Program-made: the position numbers and the translations under genes
Notes under the pieces: model-generated
Seen by the model: only the letters and a program-made list of their open reading frames with translations
Told to the model about the DNA's origin: nothing
The model's database searches: none
In this document: positions 43,233 to 51,774 of the stretch, piece by piece
How positions within the stretch are numbered: position 1 is the first letter of the stretch
Layout: every line of letters begins with the position of its first letter
Source of the DNA: Actinomycetospora corticicola
GTDB lineage: Bacteria > Actinomycetota > Actinomycetes > Mycobacteriales > Pseudonocardiaceae
DNA length: 64,000 nt
Reading direction: 5' to 3'
Assembly (NCBI RefSeq): GCF_013409505.1
Contig: NZ_JACCBN010000001.1
Span: 868,001-932,000, forward strand

Positions 43233-43244
43233 GTCGAGGGAGGG

Positions 43245-43463
43245 TCAGGCCTGCGCCAGCACCGCGTCGAGCACCCCGTTGCGGGCGTCGGCGACCAGGT
43301 CGGCGAGCTGGCCGAGGCTCATCTGGATGCGCTGGCCGAAGTCGTCGGTGATGACGACGCGGCGCTCCTCGTCGGCGGCCGGGTCGAGGTAGAGCTCGGG
43401 GCAGCCGCAGTTGCACTGCCCGCAGAAGGTGGCGACGTGCTGCAGTCCGGTGGTGTCGATCAT
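43245..43463 (-). CDS. Small CxxCxCxCP protein, putative metal site
   Basis: The 72-residue product begins MIDTTGLQHVATFCGQCNCGCPELYLD. Four Cys in the order CxxCxCxC at residues 14-21 suggest a metal or cluster site. A conserved-looking RRVVITDDFGQRIQMSLGQLADLV follows. I believe similar short proteins occur in other actinobacteria without assigned function. TAGGGT (43472-43477, minus strand) stands 8 nt before the ATG, a leaderless arrangement. Confidence 0.68.
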   Translation of the reverse strand: MIDTTGLQHVATFCGQCNCGCPELYLDPAADEERRVVITDDFGQRIQMSLGQLADLVADARNGVLDAVLAQA

Positions 43464-43471
43464 GCCGTTCG

Positions 43472-43477
43472 ACCCTA
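43472..43477 (-). promoter_or_regulatory. -10 box for a leaderless transcript
   Basis: TAGGGT on the minus strand lies 8 nt upstream of the ATG at 43463 of the small Cys-rich protein gene. Confidence 0.5.
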
Positions 43478-43519
43478 GGGACATCGCCGCCGTCGAGGGG
43501 TCGTCCGTTCGGGTCGGCC

Positions 43520-44062
43520 TCAGCGCGAGGCGCGGCGCAGGCTCAGGGCGAGACCGATCTCGGACGCGCCGCGCAGCAGGAACCCGAACCCGGCGAGCAG
43601 TGCGATCGTGCCGACGGCCGCGCCCGGCGAGAACAGCAGGATCACGGCGGCGAGCAGGGCGAGCACGCCCATCCCGATGTTCCAGCCGCGGTGCTCCTTC
43701 GACCGGGCGGCGACGAACAGGTCGTTGATCCCCGCGAAGAGGAACCACAGCAGCAGGCCGACGACCATGATCGTCACACCGGTGCCCGGGAAGAAGATCA
43801 CCAGGATGCCGGCGAGCGCGGTGATCACGCCGAAGATGACCACCCACCACCGTCCCGGCGCCCCGTGCTGCACGCGCAGCGCCACGGTCGCCTCGATGAC
43901 CCCGGAGATCAGCAGGCCGATCCCGAGGAAGATCGCCAGCACCAGGACGGTGGCGATGGGAAAGACGAGGGCGATCAGACCGACGATCACCCCGAGGATG
44001 CCGTCGGCGAGGATCCAGCCCCAGCGCTTGGACACCTGGCGCAGGTCGATCGAGGAGGTCAC
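43520..44062 (-). CDS. HdeD family membrane protein
   Basis: The 180-residue product has six hydrophobic helices in the HdeD/DUF308 pattern: WGWILADGILGVIVGLIALVF first, then repeated helix pairs such as WWVVIFGVITALAGILVIFF and NIGMGVLALLAAVILLFSPG. HdeD was named for acid resistance in E. coli; in actinobacteria its role is not established. The start is GTG at 44062. It diverges from the DUF305 gene. Confidence 0.83.
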   Translation of the reverse strand: MTSSIDLRQVSKRWGWILADGILGVIVGLIALVFPIATVLVLAIFLGIGLLISGVIEATVALRVQHGAPGRWWVVIFGVITALAGILVIFFPGTGVTIMVVGLLLWFLFAGINDLFVAARSKEHRGWNIGMGVLALLAAVILLFSPGAAVGTIALLAGFGFLLRGASEIGLALSLRRASR

Positions 44063-44148
44063 CCCTGCTGCCTACCCTGTTCGTGGGGCGCTGACCAGCA
44101 CCGTCGGGTGCACGGCGAACGAACAGGGGATCGGGCACCCTCGTCGTC

Positions 44149-44670
44149 GTGCTCCGCGCCCTCGTGTTCGTCCTCGTGGCCGTCGCCCTCTCGGCCGGAT
44201 GCGCTGCTGCACCTGCTCCGACGGCTGCTCCGGCGGCCGACGACGCCGGCTACGCGTCGATGATGATCCCGCACCACGAGCAGGCCCTGGAGCTGTCGGC
44301 GCTGGTGGCCGGGCGGACCACCGACCCGACCGTCACCGACCTCGCGTTCCGCATCGACCGGGAACAGGTCGAGGAGGTCGGGCAGCTCCAGGGATTCCTC
44401 AACCTGCGGGGAGCGCCCGCCCCGGCGCCGATGGGAGCCATGGCGGGCATGGCGGACGCCGCGACCCTGGACCGGCTCCGGGCCTCGTCGGGACCCGCCT
44501 TCGACCGCCTGTGGCTGCAGACGATGGTCGCCCACCACGAGGGCGCCCTCACGATGTCCCGGCAGTACCTCGCCGGACCGCCGGGGGCGCTCAGCGAGTT
44601 CGCGCGGACGGTGCTGCGCGGCCAGCAGCTCGAGATCGACCGGATGCGGGCGGCGCTCGGTCCGGTGTGA
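44149..44670 (+). CDS. DUF305 family lipoprotein
   Basis: The 173-residue product has a lipoprotein signal peptide (ALVFVLVAVALSAGC). A DUF305 domain with two copper-like or metal-like His motifs follows: YASMMIPHHEQALELSALV near residue 35 and LWLQTMVAHHEGALTMSRQY near 121. Met-rich text (MGAMAGMADA) lies between. DUF305 proteins form ferritin-like helical bundles and are often near copper or heavy-metal genes; none is adjacent. It is probably exported and tethered to the outer face of the membrane. Confidence 0.82.
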   Translation: MLRALVFVLVAVALSAGCAAAPAPTAAPAADDAGYASMMIPHHEQALELSALVAGRTTDPTVTDLAFRIDREQVEEVGQLQGFLNLRGAPAPAPMGAMAGMADAATLDRLRASSGPAFDRLWLQTMVAHHEGALTMSRQYLAGPPGALSEFARTVLRGQQLEIDRMRAALGPV

Positions 44671-44840
44671 TCACCTGATCGGCCGCATCACCTGGCGAAC
44701 CGGAACGGTCGTTGACTGCGGAGACGGGGTGACCAGACGCCGCCGTCCGCAGCCCCGGGAGCCTCCTCCTGACGACCACCTCGCCGACCGAGCGGATCAG
44801 CGCGCCGCTCCTCGAGGAGCCGCCCCCGGCACCTCCCCCG

Positions 44841-47800
44841 GTGCGTCCCGACAGGGCGCCCCTGCTGCGGACGTCGCGCCTCGTCGCCGCGCTCGTGGCC
44901 CTGGTCAGCGGGATCGCCGCCGTCGTCGTGGCCCTCGCGGTGCCCGGGGCGCCGGTGGAGTCGTCGACCTCCACGGTGAGCTGGCCGTCCGCCGGCGCGG
45001 CCCCGGTGCCGACGACGCTGTTCCTCGTCCCGTACCGGCCGGCGTCGCTGGAGGTGACGGTCCCGTGCGGCGCCGTCCGCGCGGCGCGGGCCCGGACCGC
45101 GGAGACGACGGTCCTCGCGACGACGGTGGGCGCCCCGGCGGACGCCCTCGCCGTGCGGACGCGACCCGCCACCGGAGACGGTCCGACCGCCCTGCAGGTG
45201 ATCTCCAGCGGGCGCGTCGTCCCGGTCGAGGTGCCCGACGACGACTGCGGCCTGCGGATCGTCGCCGACGCCTCCGGCCTGACCGTCACCGTCGACGACC
45301 GCGTCGCGGCCACCGTCCCGGGTGCGCCGGTCCCCGAGGTCTTCGCCGCCACGACCGACCTGACCGGCCGCGACGCCGCCGGGCTCGCGCTCACGGCCCG
45401 CACCCCGGCGTGGTTCGACAACGCGCCCTCCCCGGAGAAGGCGGCCCTCCTCACGGCCCAGCCCGAGCTCGCGCTCGTCGGTCTGCTGTTCGTCCTGCTC
45501 GCCGGCGCCCTGGCCCCGAGGCGTCCGGCACCCCGCGGCCTCCGGGAGCTCGCCTCGGTGCGCGGGCTCGCGATCGTGCGGACCCGGTGGCGCCGTTCCC
45601 GACGACGGGTCCGGGCGGCCGCCCTGCGCACCGTCGCGCGTCCCGTGGTGCTCGCCCGGCTCGCGGTGGACGCCGTCGTGGCCGTCGGCCTCGCCTGGTG
45701 GTCGATCGTCGGACCGCTGACCGACGACGACGGCTTCGCCGCGGTGATCGCCCGCCAGATCCGCGACGGCGACGTCGGCAACTACTACCGGTGGTACAAC
45801 GCCTCCGAGGTCCCGTTCGCCACCAACCAGCGCCTCCTCGCGGGCTTCCTCGACGACGGGATCGGTCCGCTCGCGCTACGGACGCCGAGCGTGCTGGCCG
45901 GGCTGCTGACCTGGGTGGTGCTCACCCGCGGCGTGCTGCGTCCCGCGCTCGGTGCGGACGGCCGGGGCGTGGCGGTGCGGGTGCTCGCCGCGGTGGCGTT
46001 CGCGGTCTGGTGGTTGCCCTACGACCTCGGGGCCCGCCCGGAGTCCGTGGTCGCGCTCGGGACGGTCGTCGTGACCGCCCTGGTGCTCCGGGCCGTCCGT
46101 CAGGGAACCGGGCATCCCGTCGTCCTGCTCGCGGTCGCCGCCCTCGCCGCGGCGCTCACGGTCACCGTCGCGCCCTCCGGGGTGCTGGCGGCGGCGCCCT
46201 TCCTGCTCGGCCTGCCCCGGGTGCTGCGGGCGCTCGGTCCCGGGGTCCGCGAGGACGGCGCCGTCGCGCGGGTGACGCGGGTGGTCCTGCCCGCGGCGCA
46301 CGTGGCGGTGGTCGCCGGTCTCGCCGCGGTGGCTCTCGTCGTCGTGTTCGCCGACCAGTCGTGGCACGGCTTCGGGGTCGCGACCGAGATCCACCGTCAG
46401 ATCGGCCCGAACCAACCCTGGTACGCGGAGTGGCTGCGCTACGGCTACCTGTTCGGGGAGGACTCGTGGGGCGCGGCGGCCAAGCGGGTGCCGGTGGTGG
46501 TCGGGCTGGTGCTCGCCGGGACCGGGCTGGTGGTGCTGGCCCGGGGCTCCGGTGGGGAGCGGACCTGTGACGGCGTGCTGGGCCGCGAGTCGGTCCTGCT
46601 CCTCGGTCTGCTGCCGGCGGGGTTCGGGCTGCTCGCGGTGACGCCCTCGAAGTGGTCGCACCACTACGGCGCGCTCGCCGGGTTCGGCGCGATCGGGATC
46701 GTCGCCGCGGTCCTCGCGCTGTGGCGGGCGAGCCGGGGGCGCGACCGCGTCGTGGCGGCCACCGCCGGCGTCGCGACGCTGCTGCTCGTACTCGGCGCCG
46801 CGTTCGCCTACGCCGGACCGAACGCCTGGTGGGCCTACTCCGGGTTCGGGCTCCCGGGGTCGACGGGTCCGCAGCGCCCGTTCGACGCGGTCGTTCTCTG
46901 GCTCCTGGTGGTCGCCGTGGCGGCGGTGCTCGCGGTCGTCGTGGCACGGCGGCGCCGGCCCGACGAGGGGCCACCGCTGGTCGCCGCGGCCCTGGCCGCG
47001 GCCCCGCTCGTCCCCGCGGCAACGGCCGTCGTCGTCGTGACGGTCTCCGTGCTGCTCCTCGGGTCGTCCTTCGCGGCGGCCGCCGACCGCGGGGACCGCT
47101 ACTCGCTCGCCGCGCAGAACCGGGCCGAGCTCGCGGGGGCGCCGGGGGCCTGCGGACTGCAGGACCGCGTCGAGGTGCTGCGGACCGTGCCCGCCGGCCC
47201 GCTCACCCCGCTCCGGGGGTCGACCGACACGATGGACGGGTTCGTCGCCGACGGCGGGGCGGTCGACCCGCCGCCGCTGCGTCCGGACCAGACCGACGGG
47301 ACCGACGGCACGACCGACACCCCGGACGGGCGCTTCACGTGGGGGAGCCGGGCCGACGGTGACGGGTCGGTGGGGGAGATGACCACCGGCTGGTTCGGGC
47401 TGACCCGGCCCACAGGAGACCAGGAGCTCGCCGTCGGCGTGGCCGGCCGGACCTCCGACGGCGCCTCGCTGACGTGGGAGTTCGGGCGGGGGGACCGGAT
47501 GGTCGGGGAACGCCCCGTCGTCGAGGACCCCGAGCCCGACCGCGGCTACCGGGGCTACGCGGCCACCGCCGAGCAGGAGCGGCTCCAGGACGAGGGGGCG
47601 CGCCGCGACCGCTGGCGCACCGTCACCCTCGCGGCGGGCGAGGTCCCCGCCGACGCCGACCGGGTCCGGCTCCGGGCGACCGACGACCGCACCGACACGG
47701 GCGGCTGGATCGCCTTCACCGGTCCGCGGGTCGTGGCTCCGGTGCCGCTCGACCGCTGGCTCGCCGACCGGGGTCCGGTGCTCGTGGACTGGGCGGTCGC

Positions 47801-48197
47801 GTTCGCGTGGCCGTGCGCGGGCGAGCTGCCGCGGGTCGCGGGCGGGACCGCGCAGACCCCCGGCGCGATCATCACCACCCCGACCGCACCGTTCGACCCG
47901 GTGCCCGGCGAGCGCACCACCAACCCCAGCCCGCCGGGCGACATCGTCCCGGAGCGGTGGACCGGTGGCACCGGCGGTCTGTTCCTCGGACGCGACTCCG
48001 GCGGCAGCTTCGCCGGGCTGGAGGCCGCCGGGTCCCTGCGCGAGCTCGACACCCGCCTGCCCGACGAACCCGGTCGACGGTGGGGTCGGGTGCTCGTGCC
48101 GGACCTCGGCGACCTGGAGACCGACCGCTACGACGTCACGACGACCACCCGGACCCTCCCCGGCACGGAGGGCGACCCGGCTCCGGAGGTGCGCTGA
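44841..48197 (+). CDS. Arabinosyltransferase (EmbA/B/C family)
   Basis: The product is a large GT-C glycosyltransferase of 1118 residues that polymerises arabinan from decaprenyl-phosphoarabinose in arabinogalactan or lipoarabinomannan. The metal-binding loop DDDGFAAVIARQIRDGDVGN near residue 295 follows a first membrane helix and an extracytoplasmic domain. About a dozen further helices fill residues 230-740, and a C-terminal carbohydrate-binding region lies outside the membrane. GTG 44841 is the first good start, but the frame stays open to 44733 without ATG or GTG, reading SPTERISAPLLEEPPPAPPP, so a longer protein from a rare start is possible. One emb-type gene is seen here. Confidence 0.88.
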   Translation: MRPDRAPLLRTSRLVAALVALVSGIAAVVVALAVPGAPVESSTSTVSWPSAGAAPVPTTLFLVPYRPASLEVTVPCGAVRAARARTAETTVLATTVGAPADALAVRTRPATGDGPTALQVISSGRVVPVEVPDDDCGLRIVADASGLTVTVDDRVAATVPGAPVPEVFAATTDLTGRDAAGLALTARTPAWFDNAPSPEKAALLTAQPELALVGLLFVLLAGALAPRRPAPRGLRELASVRGLAIVRTRWRRSRRRVRAAALRTVARPVVLARLAVDAVVAVGLAWWSIVGPLTDDDGFAAVIARQIRDGDVGNYYRWYNASEVPFATNQRLLAGFLDDGIGPLALRTPSVLAGLLTWVVLTRGVLRPALGADGRGVAVRVLAAVAFAVWWLPYDLGARPESVVALGTVVVTALVLRAVRQGTGHPVVLLAVAALAAALTVTVAPSGVLAAAPFLLGLPRVLRALGPGVREDGAVARVTRVVLPAAHVAVVAGLAAVALVVVFADQSWHGFGVATEIHRQIGPNQPWYAEWLRYGYLFGEDSWGAAAKRVPVVVGLVLAGTGLVVLARGSGGERTCDGVLGRESVLLLGLLPAGFGLLAVTPSKWSHHYGALAGFGAIGIVAAVLALWRASRGRDRVVAATAGVATLLLVLGAAFAYAGPNAWWAYSGFGLPGSTGPQRPFDAVVLWLLVVAVAAVLAVVVARRRRPDEGPPLVAAALAAAPLVPAATAVVVVTVSVLLLGSSFAAAADRGDRYSLAAQNRAELAGAPGACGLQDRVEVLRTVPAGPLTPLRGSTDTMDGFVADGGAVDPPPLRPDQTDGTDGTTDTPDGRFTWGSRADGDGSVGEMTTGWFGLTRPTGDQELAVGVAGRTSDGASLTWEFGRGDRMVGERPVVEDPEPDRGYRGYAATAEQERLQDEGARRDRWRTVTLAAGEVPADADRVRLRATDDRTDTGGWIAFTGPRVVAPVPLDRWLADRGPVLVDWAVAFAWPCAGELPRVAGGTAQTPGAIITTPTAPFDPVPGERTTNPSPPGDIVPERWTGGTGGLFLGRDSGGSFAGLEAAGSLRELDTRLPDEPGRRWGRVLVPDLGDLETDRYDVTTTTRTLPGTEGDPAPEVR

Positions 48198-48260
48198 CAG
48201 TGCTCCTCGGGGTCCTGCCCGGGAGTGGCGACGGGGTTCTCGGGCGAGGACGCTTCCGGG

Positions 48261-48289
48261 GCTTTTCACATCGACGTGAATCGAGCCCG
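48261..48289 (+). repeat. 29-nt dispersed element with TTCAC-N6-GTGAA core
   Basis: The element begins GCTTTTCACATCGACGTGAA and matches the minus-strand element at 20589-20617 at 26 of 29 positions. It lies 63 bp after the arabinosyltransferase stop, in a 207-bp convergent gap. A weak GTGANCCCC/GGGGTTCAC hairpin near 48295-48325 may be the terminator. Confidence 0.55.
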
Positions 48290-48404
48290 AACAGGGTGAG
48301 CCCCCTGGGGGGCGGGGTTCACGCCGACGCGCGGCGTCGATCGGACGCGCGGGGTCGGCGCCGCCGGAGCGCGGACGGCTCACCGGTCGGACCGGTGGGT
48401 CCGG

Positions 48405-49310
48405 TCAGGACGCCGGGGCTCGGTAGCGCTCCTCGAGCTCCCGGACCTCGGTGATGCCGACGATCTCGGTGAAGTGGTCCAACCCGGCGACGTCGAGCTC
48501 CTCCAGGGCGCCGGTGGGGGAGCCGTGCTCGGCGAGGTGGCGCAGCATCGTGCGCATGCCGGACGTGGCGGCCAGCAGCGTCGAGACCGGGTAGAGCACG
48601 AGCGAGAAGCCCAGCTCGGTCAACCGCGACAACGGCGGCAGCGGGGTCCGCCCGCCCTCGGCGCCGTTGAAGAGCAGCGTGTACCCGGACAGGGCCGAGG
48701 CGACCTTCTCCAGGTCGTCGCCGGAGGTGGGCGCCTCGACGAAGAGCACGTCGGCGCCGGCCTCGGCGAAGGCGAGGGCCCGCTCGATGGCGGCGTCGAC
48801 GCCGAAGGTCTGGGCGGCGTCGGTGCGGGCGATGAGCACGAGGTCGGGGTCGGTGCGCGCGTCGACGGCGGCCCGGATCTTGGCGGTCATCTCCTCGAGC
48901 GGCACGACCTCCTTGCCCGCGAGGTGCCCGCACTTCTTCGGCATCACCTGGTCCTCGAGGTGCAGTGCCGCGACCCCGGCCTGCTCGTACTCGCGGACGG
49001 CGCGGATGACGTTGATCGGGTTGCCGTAGCCGGTGTCCGCGTCGGCGATCAGCGGCACGTCGACCACCGACGCCATCCGCCGCGCGTTGTCCACCATCTC
49101 GGCCTGGCCGAGGAGCCCGACGTCGGGACGGCCGAGCAGCGAGGCGGTGGTCCCGAAGCCGGTCATGTACACGACGTCGAAGCCGGCCTGCTCCACGAGC
49201 CGCGCGGAGAGGGCGTCGTAGGCGCCGGGCGCGACGACGGGCTCCCCGGACGCCAGCAGCTCGCGCAGCCGCGCGCGCCGTCCGGTGGGGTGGCTGAGCA
49301 GGTCGGCCAT
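48405..49310 (-). CDS. Isocitrate lyase/PEP mutase family enzyme
   Basis: The product is a 301-residue TIM barrel of the ICL/PEPM superfamily. The active-site segments are VVYMTGFGTTASLLG near residue 47, LIADADTGYGNP near 87 and DQVMPKKCGHLAGKE near 118, with the catalytic Cys in KKCGH. A short-chain lyase or hydrolase activity (2-methylisocitrate, oxaloacetate or dimethylmalate type) is likely; exact chemistry cannot be read. A GGAGGG site precedes the ATG. It diverges from the FCD regulator gene and probably belongs to the same regulon. Confidence 0.82.
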   Translation of the reverse strand: MADLLSHPTGRRARLRELLASGEPVVAPGAYDALSARLVEQAGFDVVYMTGFGTTASLLGRPDVGLLGQAEMVDNARRMASVVDVPLIADADTGYGNPINVIRAVREYEQAGVAALHLEDQVMPKKCGHLAGKEVVPLEEMTAKIRAAVDARTDPDLVLIARTDAAQTFGVDAAIERALAFAEAGADVLFVEAPTSGDDLEKVASALSGYTLLFNGAEGGRTPLPPLSRLTELGFSLVLYPVSTLLAATSGMRTMLRHLAEHGSPTGALEELDVAGLDHFTEIVGITEVRELEERYRAPAS

Positions 49311-49325
49311 GTCGGTCCCTCCAGT

Positions 49326-49335
49326 TTGTGTACAA
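49326..49335. promoter_or_regulatory. Candidate FCD-regulator operator 1
   Basis: TTGTGTACAA has 4-bp inverted arms and lies over TACACA, a likely -10 box of the lyase-family gene on the minus strand. It matches the second site TTGCACACAA in 8 of 10 positions. The size fits FadR-type operators. Confidence 0.5.
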
Positions 49336-49377
49336 CCGCCGAAGTTCTGCTGGATTTCCGGCGGGACTCACCATACG

Positions 49378-49387
49378 TTGCACACAA
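49378..49387. promoter_or_regulatory. Candidate FCD-regulator operator 2
   Basis: TTGCACACAA overlaps TACGTT (49374-49379), the best -10 box for the GntR gene starting at 49406. Together with site 1 it would allow one regulator to control both divergent units and itself. Confidence 0.5.
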
Positions 49388-49405
49388 CGCGGAGCGGGAG
49401 GTGTG

Positions 49406-50062
49406 ATGGCGACGACTCTGACGGCCCGGGCGAGCGAGCGTGCACACCTCGCGCTGCGCGACGAGATCCTCCGCGGCGTCCTCGCTCCGGGCACCCGGCT
49501 GGGCGAGGTCGAACTGGCCGACCGCCTCGGTGTCTCGCGCACCCCCGTCCGGGAGGCCCTCTCCCGGCTCGCGGCGGAGGGACTCGTCGAGGTGCTCCCG
49601 CACCGTGGTGCGCGGGTGGTCAGCTTCTCGGCCGACGATCTCGACGGCATCTTCGACGTCCGGCTCGCCCTGGAACCGCGCGCGACCGGACGGGCGGCCA
49701 CGCGGGTGACCGCGGAGGACCTGGCGGCCCTCGACGACCTCGCCACGCACATGCTGGCGATCGGTGCCCCGGGTCCGGACCAGGACCTCGACGCGCTCGT
49801 CGGGCTCAACCGCGACTTCCACGCGCGGCTGCTCGACGTGGCCGCGGCGCCCGCGTTGTCGGCGGCGCTGGCGAACGTCGTGCACCTCCCGGTGGTCCTG
49901 CGCACCTTCCACGCCTACGACCCGGCGTCGCTGGCCCGCAGCCTGGCCCACCACGCCGAGATCGTCGCGGCGCTGCGGGTCGCCGACGCCGACTGGGCGA
50001 GCGCCGTCATGCGCAGCCACCTCCGCAACGCCCGGGCCGTGATGGTGAGGAACAGCTCGTGA
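49406..50062 (+). CDS. GntR family regulator, FCD type
   Basis: The product is a 218-residue FadR-subfamily regulator: winged helix with LGEVELADRLGVSRTPVREA near residue 32 and an FCD domain whose metal-binding residues are suggested by LNRDFHARLLDVA near 133 and ARSLAHHAEIVAAL near 177. Its stop overlaps the start of the hydrolase gene (GTGA), so regulator, hydrolase and monooxygenase are one operon. The TTGYRYACAA pair in the divergent spacer is the likely binding site. Confidence 0.85.
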   Translation: MATTLTARASERAHLALRDEILRGVLAPGTRLGEVELADRLGVSRTPVREALSRLAAEGLVEVLPHRGARVVSFSADDLDGIFDVRLALEPRATGRAATRVTAEDLAALDDLATHMLAIGAPGPDQDLDALVGLNRDFHARLLDVAAAPALSAALANVVHLPVVLRTFHAYDPASLARSLAHHAEIVAALRVADADWASAVMRSHLRNARAVMVRNSS

Positions 50063-50679
50063 CCAATCCGCACGGCTCCCACTTCGCCGGCCGCCTGGGG
50101 TGGGGGAGCAGCCCCGCCGTCGTGGTGGTCGACCTCGTCCGCGCCTACACCGCGCCCGGCGGGCCGTTCTTCCTCGACGGCCAGCAGGACCGGGTCCTCG
50201 TCGCGGCCGCCGACCTCCTCGCGGCCGCGCGGGCCGCGGCGCTGCCCGTCGTCTGGACGGTCGTGCGCTACGCCCCGGACCTCGCCGACGGCGGGTTCTT
50301 CCCGGCCAAGGTCCCGGCCCTCGCGTGTTTCGCCGAGGGTGCCGACGGCGGGTGGGGGGAGCTCGCGCTCGCGCCGGCGGCCGACGACGCCCTCGTGGTC
50401 AAGCAGCACGCCTCCGCGTTCGCCGGGACCTCGCTCGCCGGGACGCTGCGGGCCCGGGGGGTGGACACCGTCGTCGTCGCGGGGGTCTCGACGTCGGGCT
50501 GCGTCCGCGCCACCGCGACGGACGCCCTGGCCGCGGGCTTCCGACCCGTCGTCGTGAACGAGGCCTGCGGCGACCGGAGCGTCGCGCTCCACGAGAACAA
50601 CCTGGCCGATCTCGACGCGAAGTACGCCGACGTCGTCGGACTCGCCGAAGCACTCACCCACCTCGGAGGTCAGCACTGA
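50059..50679 (+). CDS. Isochorismatase-family amidohydrolase
   Basis: The product is a 206-residue cysteine hydrolase. The catalytic triad is clear: Asp in PAVVVVDLVRAYT near residue 25, Lys in ALVVKQHASAF near 115 and Cys in VVVAGVSTSGCVRATATDAL near 152, with the usual cis-peptide VAGVST. The N-terminus resembles N-carbamoylsarcosine amidohydrolases. It is placed before a RutA-like monooxygenase gene with overlapping stop and start codons (TGATG), the position of RutB, the ureidoacrylate amidohydrolase. I infer cleavage of an amide made by the monooxygenase. Confidence 0.82.
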   Translation: MTNPHGSHFAGRLGWGSSPAVVVVDLVRAYTAPGGPFFLDGQQDRVLVAAADLLAAARAAALPVVWTVVRYAPDLADGGFFPAKVPALACFAEGADGGWGELALAPAADDALVVKQHASAFAGTSLAGTLRARGVDTVVVAGVSTSGCVRATATDALAAGFRPVVVNEACGDRSVALHENNLADLDAKYADVVGLAEALTHLGGQH

Positions 50680-51761
50680 TGCAGTACGGCGTCTTCATCC
50701 CCAACGCCACCAACGGCTACATCCTCTCGACGGGCAGCCCGCAGTACCGGCCGAGCTTCGCGCACAACGTCGCGATCACGCAGGAGGCCGAGAAGCAGGG
50801 CCTGGACTTCGTGCTCTCGATGATGAAGCACCGTGGCTCGGGCGGGCCGAGCGACTTCTGGGGCGAGTGCCTGGAGTCGTTCACGCTGTTCGGCGGGCTG
50901 GCCGCGGTCACCGAGAAGATCGGGCTCTACCCCTCGGTGACCACGCTCGCGACGCACCCGATCATGGCGGCCCGCATGGTCGCGACGATCGACGAGATCT
51001 CGGGCGGACGCTGCGGGCTCAACATCGTCACCGGCTGGAACAAGCCGGAGTACACGCAGATGGGCCTCTGGCCCGGCGACGACTACTTCAACCGGCGCTA
51101 CGAGTACGCCGCGGAGTACGTCGAGGTGCTGCGGGCGCTCTGGAGCGACGGCCCGACGACCTACCACGGCGAGTTCTTCAATTTCGACGAGGCCGACATG
51201 CGGCCGAAGCCGCTGCACACGCCGACCGTGGTGTGTGCGGGGCAGTCGCCGGCCGGGCAGGCGTTCACGGCGAAGCACGGCGACCGGAACTTCATCATGG
51301 CCGAGCGCTCGAAGGTCGGGACGATCGCGGGCGGCGTGCGCGACCTCAGCGCGGGGGAGGGCCGCGACGTCGGCACCTTCGCGCTGTACTGCATCATCGC
51401 CGAGGAGACCGACGAGGCCGCGGACAAGCTCTGCGACCACATCGTCGCCAACGCCGACCTCGAGGCCATCAGCTACATGACGACGGGGGCCTCGCTGGAC
51501 ACCAACCCCGACGGCACCTCGGCGCAGCTGCTCGCGTCGCTGGAGCGGCCGGCGTCCGAGGGCAACATGGCCTTCCTGTCGCTGCCGGTGATCAAGGGCT
51601 CCTACGAGCGGGTCGCCGCTCAGCTCGACGAGATCGCCGTGACCACCGGGATCACGGGCGCCCTGCTGACCTGGCCGGACTTCGTCGACGGCGTCACCAA
51701 GTTCGGCGAGCGGGTCAAGCCGTTGCTGAAGGACGCCGCGCAGGCGCCGGCGGCCGCCTGA
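50679..51761 (+). CDS. RutA-like flavin-dependent monooxygenase
   Basis: The product is a 360-residue luciferase-like monooxygenase closely resembling pyrimidine monooxygenase RutA: ILSTGSPQYRPSFAHN near residue 15, GLDFVLSMMKHRGSGG near 40, ATIDEISGGRCGLNIVTGWN near 100, WPGDDYFNRRYEYAAEYV near 127 and VVCAGQSPAGQAF near 177. RutA opens the uracil ring with a flavin peroxide. The other rut genes (rutC-G) are absent, and the partners here are an FCD regulator and an ICL-family enzyme, so a substrate other than uracil is quite possible. A flavin reductase gene is not adjacent. Confidence 0.82.
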   Translation: MQYGVFIPNATNGYILSTGSPQYRPSFAHNVAITQEAEKQGLDFVLSMMKHRGSGGPSDFWGECLESFTLFGGLAAVTEKIGLYPSVTTLATHPIMAARMVATIDEISGGRCGLNIVTGWNKPEYTQMGLWPGDDYFNRRYEYAAEYVEVLRALWSDGPTTYHGEFFNFDEADMRPKPLHTPTVVCAGQSPAGQAFTAKHGDRNFIMAERSKVGTIAGGVRDLSAGEGRDVGTFALYCIIAEETDEAADKLCDHIVANADLEAISYMTTGASLDTNPDGTSAQLLASLERPASEGNMAFLSLPVIKGSYERVAAQLDEIAVTTGITGALLTWPDFVDGVTKFGERVKPLLKDAAQAPAAA

Positions 51762-51774
51762 TAGTCATGTCGGC

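Noticed and set aside
45876-48383. An 835-codon open frame antisense to the arabinosyltransferase gene
   Set aside because: The plus-strand frame has clear GT-C motifs and membrane helices; the antisense text is Arg/Gly/Pro-rich without motifs.
50059-51761. Complete rut uracil-degradation operon
   Set aside because: Only RutA- and RutB-like genes are present; rutC, D, E, F and G are absent from the window.
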